Assembly: GCA_003427395.1 (NCBI GenBank)
Contig: BFEA01000085.1
Span: 3,162,601 to 3,223,419, forward strand
Length of the DNA: 60,819 nucleotides
Direction: 5' to 3'
From: Chara braunii
Taxonomy: Eukaryota; Streptophyta; Charophyceae; Charales; Characeae
Under the pieces are notes generated by a model, which was given only the letters and a program-made list of their open reading frames with translations, was not told the origin of the DNA and did not search any database. Shown here piece after piece: positions 56,555-60,819 of this stretch; within the stretch, counting starts at the first letter, position 1; every line of letters begins with the position of its first letter. Position numbers and translations under genes: made by a program.

Positions 56555-56715
56555 TCTTCTTCTTCTCCTCCTTCAGACTTCTTCTTCTTCTCCTCCTTCA
56601 GACTTCCTCTTCTTCTTCTTCTTCTTCTTCTTCTTCTTCTTCTTCTTCTTCTTCTTCTTCTCCTTCAGACCATTCTTCTTCTTCTTCTTCTTCAGACTTA
56701 TCCTTCTTCTTCAGA
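56555..56715. repeat. CTT microsatellite inside the family F LTR
   Basis: Long TTC/CTT runs separated by CTCCTTCAGACTT. It occupies the place held by GA tracts in the element-C LTRs. Confidence 0.9.
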
Positions 56716-57033
56716 TTGGGAAGTAAGATATGAGTTGGAGAGAGATCAGTGTTTGGACTTCGGTAGTAGGAGGCTGAGACACTTACCTGGTTTCGAGACA
56801 TTGGAGACATTGGGATTGATACCCAGTGGCATCACAGATCGGACATTGGTTACATTGGGATTCTGTGCCTCCGACATTGGTGACTCATGTCCACGACATT
56901 CTGGTTTTGTTCGGTGACATTTTGGCTACCATATCGGTGACCTTCTGGATTCTATCTCGGTGACATCTGGCGCTGTCCACATCTCCCACCTCCATCGTCT
57001 CTCCTTCCACCATTCATCTGTGTATGATTGTAC

Positions 57034-57071
57034 GGGGCCTGAAACATCGTCTATGCATGGCTTCAGACCCC
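57034..57071 (+). promoter_or_regulatory. LTR stem-loop (family F copy)
   Basis: CTGAA pairs with TTCAG, extended by GGGG with CCCC across a C-A mismatch. The stem differs from those in the other LTRs. Confidence 0.45.
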
Positions 57072-57272
57072 ACCATCCCACGATTGTTTGTGTGTTGAGT
57101 GATGTTGGGTGAGTTCTGTCTATGTGAGTCAGTCCATTTCTGAGACTTCCGCTGCATACATGCTCATCCTATATTGGTTGATCTTTGGTTCTGCCTGTAC
57201 TTGGTGAAGTATTCACTAGTATGCAACACTATCTTGTTAAGGCACCAAAGGGGAGTGCACCAAAGCGTACTA

Positions 57273-57575
57273 TTCATGAGAAAAAATTGGAATGCTCTTC
57301 CCTACCAGCTAGATATCGATCATTGACATGCCACATTGAACATTTCCACAGGGAGGGAGAGAGTGGCAGGTCATGGGCTGGAGGGCATTCCTCCTGTATA
57401 GAAGGTAGCAATGACAAGTGTATGCACAAACAACCTGTGTACACAAACACAACCACATGTAGCGATCTGCTCGATGCTGATATGGGGATCAGCAAACGTG
57501 TGGCCAGATACTGTGTGTGGACGTGCTCAAGCTTAGCGTACAATCCCAAGTACTTGTTCCCTGAGCACTAACTAT
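57273..57575. repeat. Repeat Y, copy 2
   Basis: Near-identical to 55664-55958 with a small insertion (GGGAGAGAGT near 57355). Both copies encode GISKxVARYCVWTCSSLAYN in the same frame to a stop after FPEH. The tail CTTGTCAAGGCACCAAAGGG follows, as it does after the solo LTR. The period of the original tandem is about 330-345 bp. Confidence 0.88.
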
Positions 57576-57779
57576 CTTGTCAAGGCACCAAAGGGGAGTG
57601 CAAGGAAAATGAGCGATAGCGAACTTAAGAAAACAAAAAGCATCATACACATGAGACAGATAGTCGTTACCTCGAACCAATAGCAGAATTGCATCACGAG
57701 TTCCACCAAATAAGAGCACAGCAAAAGCTCATAATTGACAATGCTGGAATAGTCTCATCATCATCAACGAAGAACCAAT
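57576..57779. other. Unclassified spacer
   Basis: I see nothing recognisable between repeat Y copy 2 and the inverted LTR. Confidence 0.4.
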
Positions 57780-58530
57780 CTCGATATCCTATCTGGTGCT
57801 CGGCGCCCAGACTACAAATGGCAGATCTTATCTAGCCTATCTACAATGCCGCTGATGACGTCAACAGCTCTCCAAAGTACGAGCAGATCTCGGCCAATGC
57901 CGTTCGCCTCAAGCACCAGGTATGTCTCTTGCCTCACTCATAACCTTGATCCCCAACTCACAGATGCTACATGCACCCAAGAACCACCATGCGCCCCATT
58001 CGGCATACAGCAGCTCAGCTCGGCTATGGCTGCCTGTGCCTTCCAGCTCGCCCGTGAGCTCGTGAGCGCTGGCCAGCGTTAGCGCAGCAGTGCTTGTGCA
58101 GCATGCAGCCAGTGCCCGAATGCCGAATGCGTGGGCAGGCACTTTCCGAAATGGAAGTGGCCTGCCTGCTTGCGTGCAGCCTGGCTGCGCTGGTCCCCTG
58201 CCCAGAAGCTTCCGGTAGGCCCAGAGAGGCTGAGCCCCAGTCCAAACGAATCAGGCCCTGGGCCTGTGGTGGTTCCCCGTGTCCAACTGCCCACGGCCTG
58301 TGTTTGGTCCATGTTGCGAATCTGGCCCAGGGCCTACCTCAGTTACATTCGAAAGAGGCAGCCTGGGCCTGGGCGCTCTCAACCAACTGGCGCTGCGCAA
58401 CTGCCTGAATTTCCCCAGTTGCGTGGTGACTCCAAAAATGGGCCTGTAGGCCTTGGTCGAGCCTGCCTTCACTTAGGGCGGCCGACTGTACAGAAGATAG
58501 GGCCCAGTAGGGCGTATCGAGGCCATGAGA
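57780..58530 (-). repeat. LTR-like sequence, family D, inverted copy 3
   Basis: The reverse complement carries CCCTAAGTGAAG, GCCAGTTGGTTG, GCAGCCATAGCCGAGCTGAG and ACATACCTGGTG in the family D order. On the plus strand the last becomes CACCAGGTATGT, a splice-donor-like word in the sense of SMC5. Confidence 0.6.
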
Positions 58531-58790
58531 TTCACTATGGCAAAATAGAGAGGATCATGTGAGCGACTCAAATTTCAGAAAGTTATGCCAAGATCGCAAC
58601 CAATCAACGAGAACTACACAACCATTGAGGAAGTGGTGCTGTATAGCAACTCATTCGTTGATTGGTGAAGATGCAGGCGGGTACTCCGCGTATCGTTGTT
58701 GCTGCGCAGATCAGGGATATACCTACAGAGAATATCAGGCCTCAAGAATGAGCTAGATATCACCCTTAGGGTTTCCTAATCTGGCATATT
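58531..58790. other. Unclassified spacer
   Basis: No feature is recognised here. Confidence 0.4.
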
Positions 58791-59700
58791 TAAGGGCGGG
58801 TGCAGTGTTGCACACACCGACTGTCGGCGCCCCCCGACTGGTCGGCTGCCGACCCGCCGACCGGTCGGCTGGTCGGCACCTGTGTAGCACACCGAACATG
58901 TTCGGAGCTTTTCCGAACGTCCGAACATATTCGGGTGTTCGGCCAAACGCCACTCGAACGTGTTCGGCCGAACATATTCAAAAAAAAAAAAAAAAAAAAA
59001 CTTTTTTTTTGGTTTTTGATTTTAAACTCGAGTTTGGTTACGCATTTGACCATACCTCCAAGGCAAAAGTTGCTTGTAATATTATTTTACATCACATATA
59101 TTTTTTTCAGATTTTTTGGAGAACGTTTTTTTTTTTTTTTTTTTTAATATTTTTACGTTCGCGTTCGGAAAGTTTCGGCGCTCGTTCGCGTTCGCGTTCG
59201 GTCCCGAACGTTCGGGTTCGGTCACCGAACCCGAACATGATGATACACAGGTCGGCACCCACCGGTCGGGGGTTGTCGGTACCCCGCGAAAAAAAATAAA
59301 ATGATTTTTTGGGTCCAGAAGGACCAGAACCCCTAATAACCCCACGAACACCCCCATACCCACCCCAAATGCCCCCATACACCCTCCCAACACTCACAAA
59401 CCGGCCCCCAACACCCTCATAACCCCACCCAATACCCCCTATACCACCCCTATACCCCCCTATACCCCCCTATATCCCCCTATACACCCTAGTCCCAACC
59501 CCCCCATCCCCAAAAGTTTCTCAGCGGATTTGGGCTGTACTCAGCAAGCGCAGTACAGTTTCGAACTCGGATCTGAAAAAAAATTAGTGGATGGTTGTTT
59601 TCTGACTGGTCGGCAGACCGCCGACCGGTCGGCCCTACTGGTCGGCTACAATACGGTCGGCGGTCGGGGTCGGCAGTCGGCAGGGATGCAACCATGGCCG
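58791..59700. mobile_element. GGTCGGC / GTTCG foldback sequence
   Basis: The outer left part (about 58798-58880) contains ACCGACTGTCGG and CCGACCGGTCGG. It mirrors about 59608-59698 with GCCGACCGGTCGG and GTCGGCAGTCGGC. Inside, 58877-59254 is bounded by ACCTGTGTA and TACACAGGT and is built from CGAAC/GTTCG words, with poly-A and poly-T runs in the middle. No coding region. It behaves like a foldback or nested MITE, but target duplications were not identified. Confidence 0.6.
59325..59515. repeat. C-rich minisatellite (CCCCCTATA type)
   Basis: Many runs of four to seven C separated by TATA, ATA or ACA, for example ATACCCCCCTATACCCCCCT. The minus strand has the G-run spacing needed for G-quadruplexes. 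Confidence 0.85.
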
Positions 59701-59849
59701 GGTGTAAAAATATGGTTGAAAAGGCTCAAAACGCAGTCACTCTGACAACGAAAAAGGAACAAATGAACGAAAAGGAAAGAAATAAGAAAAAAAGGGGAAG
59801 AGGGGAAGAAGACGAAAAGAATACACCTCAATGATATACAAGTCCTCAC

Positions 59850-60440
59850 CTGAAAATATGGCCTTTCCCTGGCCAATGAGCTGAAGTAACGTCCTCTTCC
59901 TTGTCTGCATTTGAGCAGCATGCAAGCAACACATGACGCAGCTACTTGACCAAACATAAAATTGAGTAGACCGGCTGTATCCCCGAAGGCAGCTCCTCGT
60001 AATATGGGAGGCTAGCCTTCACAACCAAAGCAGTGAGGGTAGTTGCAATCCCTGAAGCGCTTTTCTGCCGGCAGCCACTAATGCACGGCTTCATCAGAGG
60101 GTAACACCTGCTTTCGTCACACATGCTTAGGAAGTCAAGCTGGACTGGCGGCAGCAGCGTCTGCAGATGGAACAAAAAGCCAAAAAAGCAAGGAATGTCA
60201 GTAACGTGATGAATGTGAGCAACGCATACGTCGACATCTCAATGGCTACGCCGATCCTCTCCTCCGCCTGCTCACCCTGCAGCGCCGTTGATCCCAGTGC
60301 CAGCAACTTGGCACCTACCCAGCGAAGCAGATCGTGAGGGATGAATAGGCATGCAATCATCCCCTGCATGCGGGAGCACAGCGTGCAGAGCTGTGCAGCA
60401 AGGGGCAGGCGAGCCTCTCGGATCCACCTGCTAGTCCATT
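59850..60440 (-). other. Possible exons of an unidentified minus-strand gene
   Basis: Minus strand, in order: a frame ending near 60276 with ARLPLAAQLCTLCSRMQGM and HDLLRWVGAKLLALGS; a textbook 115-bp intron (60275-60161: GTGAGC start, TTACTGAC branch-like word, long pyrimidine run, CTGCAG end); a frame from 60160 with VQLDFLSMCDESRCYPLMKP and YYEELPSGIQP to a stop at 59942; and a 55-bp segment (59904-59850) between ATGCAG and GTGAGG encoding RKRTLLQLIGQGKAIFS. The phases do not join simply, so exact exon ends are unresolved. I do not recognise the protein. It could be a host gene nested in the SMC5 intron, a pseudogene, or chance. Confidence 0.35.
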
Positions 60441-60819
60441 GTACTCCTCAGCAACAGCGCGGCATCGTCCTTGGAGATCTCTGCACCACCACCGGTGAAA
60501 CCAGAGCATGCAAAACTGGAGAATACCCAGTAGCTTGGTCCGGCAAGCGACTCCGGCCAAATGAAGCGCATGCGTAGCAAAAGAAACGACGAGAGATTGC
60601 TGGTGCGGTGACATGTTCCTGAAAAGACGCACAGCGCCAAAAAATGAAAAAAGGAACAATCACCAAGAAACAGAAAAAAGGAAAGAAAAAACAAAAAAGC
60701 TGAGTGAGGACACTGCTCAGCCGGGCCTGCCCTGCCGGGCTGGGCCCAGCCGGTTGGGCCCGGGGGGGGCTGCCCGGGTAAATCGGGCAGGACAAAAAAA
60801 CGCCCTTTTTTTTTTTTTT
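60441..60819. other. Window end: GC-rich palindromes and poly-T
   Basis: No gene is confirmed. GGGCTGGGCCCAGCC and GGTTGGGCCCGG with CTGCCCGGG and CGGGCAGG (about 60718-60791) can fold into hairpins. A run of T closes the window, possibly the tail of a minus-strand retroposon. Confidence 0.4.

Larger units (their letters stand above)
55959..57228 (+). mobile_element. Solo LTR, family F, with CTAT target duplication
   Basis: Starts TGTTACATTCTGCG and ends ATGCAACA. CTAT occurs at both borders (55955-55958 and 57229-57232). The unoccupied site is preserved at 57572-57580 (ACTATCTTG). The layout follows the element-C LTRs: CACGGGCC start, GCGCTAAGGACTGCAGCGCT, ACTTACCTG (56404-56412 and 56781-56789), GGGGCGCCATAGCTCCAGC, a CTT tract and a stem-loop at 57034-57071. 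The sequence is diverged from C, so it is a related family. Confidence 0.82.

Overview
This is eukaryotic nuclear DNA, most likely from a streptophyte (green plant lineage), perhaps a charophyte alga such as Chara. The basis is plant-like SMC5 exons separated by very long introns, several decayed chromodomain-bearing Ty3/gypsy retrotransposons and many simple-sequence tracts. The species is an inference. Four undetermined bases (6751, 40930, 40931, 40941) show it is assembled sequence. There is no sign of an operon, a CRISPR array or a prokaryotic gene.

Host gene. Five short plus-strand exons (19819-19927, 38007-38162, 40243-40364, 50327-50471, 52793-52858) join in phase into about 199 codons. 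They encode the end of the N-terminal coiled coil and the start of the hinge of SMC5, the Smc5/6 complex ATPase subunit. Both ATPase head halves lie outside the window. Introns inside the window are about 18.1, 2.1, 10.0 and 2.3 kb, with more than 19.8 kb before the first exon and more than 7.9 kb after the last. About 1% of the window is SMC5 coding sequence; most of the rest is intron filled with mobile elements.

Intron layout. 1-9.5 kb: an inverted LTR fragment, GA/CA microsatellites, a diverged G-rich satellite (3.08-5.15 kb) and a solo LTR (6.04-7.28 kb) inside a tandem repeat. 9.5-19.5 kb: a complete but dead gypsy element on the minus strand (A). One of its LTRs later received a poly-A retroposon and a short inverted-repeat element; the other LTR shows both empty sites. 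20-25.5 kb: LTR-like pieces, including an inverted copy of the LTR of element B. 25.5-34.2 kb: element B (plus strand; decayed gag, pro, RT, RNase H, integrase, chromodomain, 3' LTR). 35.6-37.5 kb: an LTR of family D and a minus-strand integrase/chromodomain stub. 45.2-50.1 kb: element C (plus strand, 5'-truncated, with 3' LTR). 53.7-58.5 kb: two more family-D LTR copies and a second solo LTR inside another tandem repeat. 58.8-59.7 kb: a GTTCG/GGTCGGC foldback sequence. 59.85-60.44 kb: possible exons of an unidentified minus-strand gene.

None of the retroelements can be autonomous: A, B and C each have stops and frameshifts, and each has lost part of the reverse transcriptase YxDD active site by a different lesion. 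The most useful results are the SMC5 exon chain, the empty-site evidence for the two small insertions, a stem-loop with a changing stem shared by several LTR families, and a repeated antisense splice-donor-like motif in LTRs.
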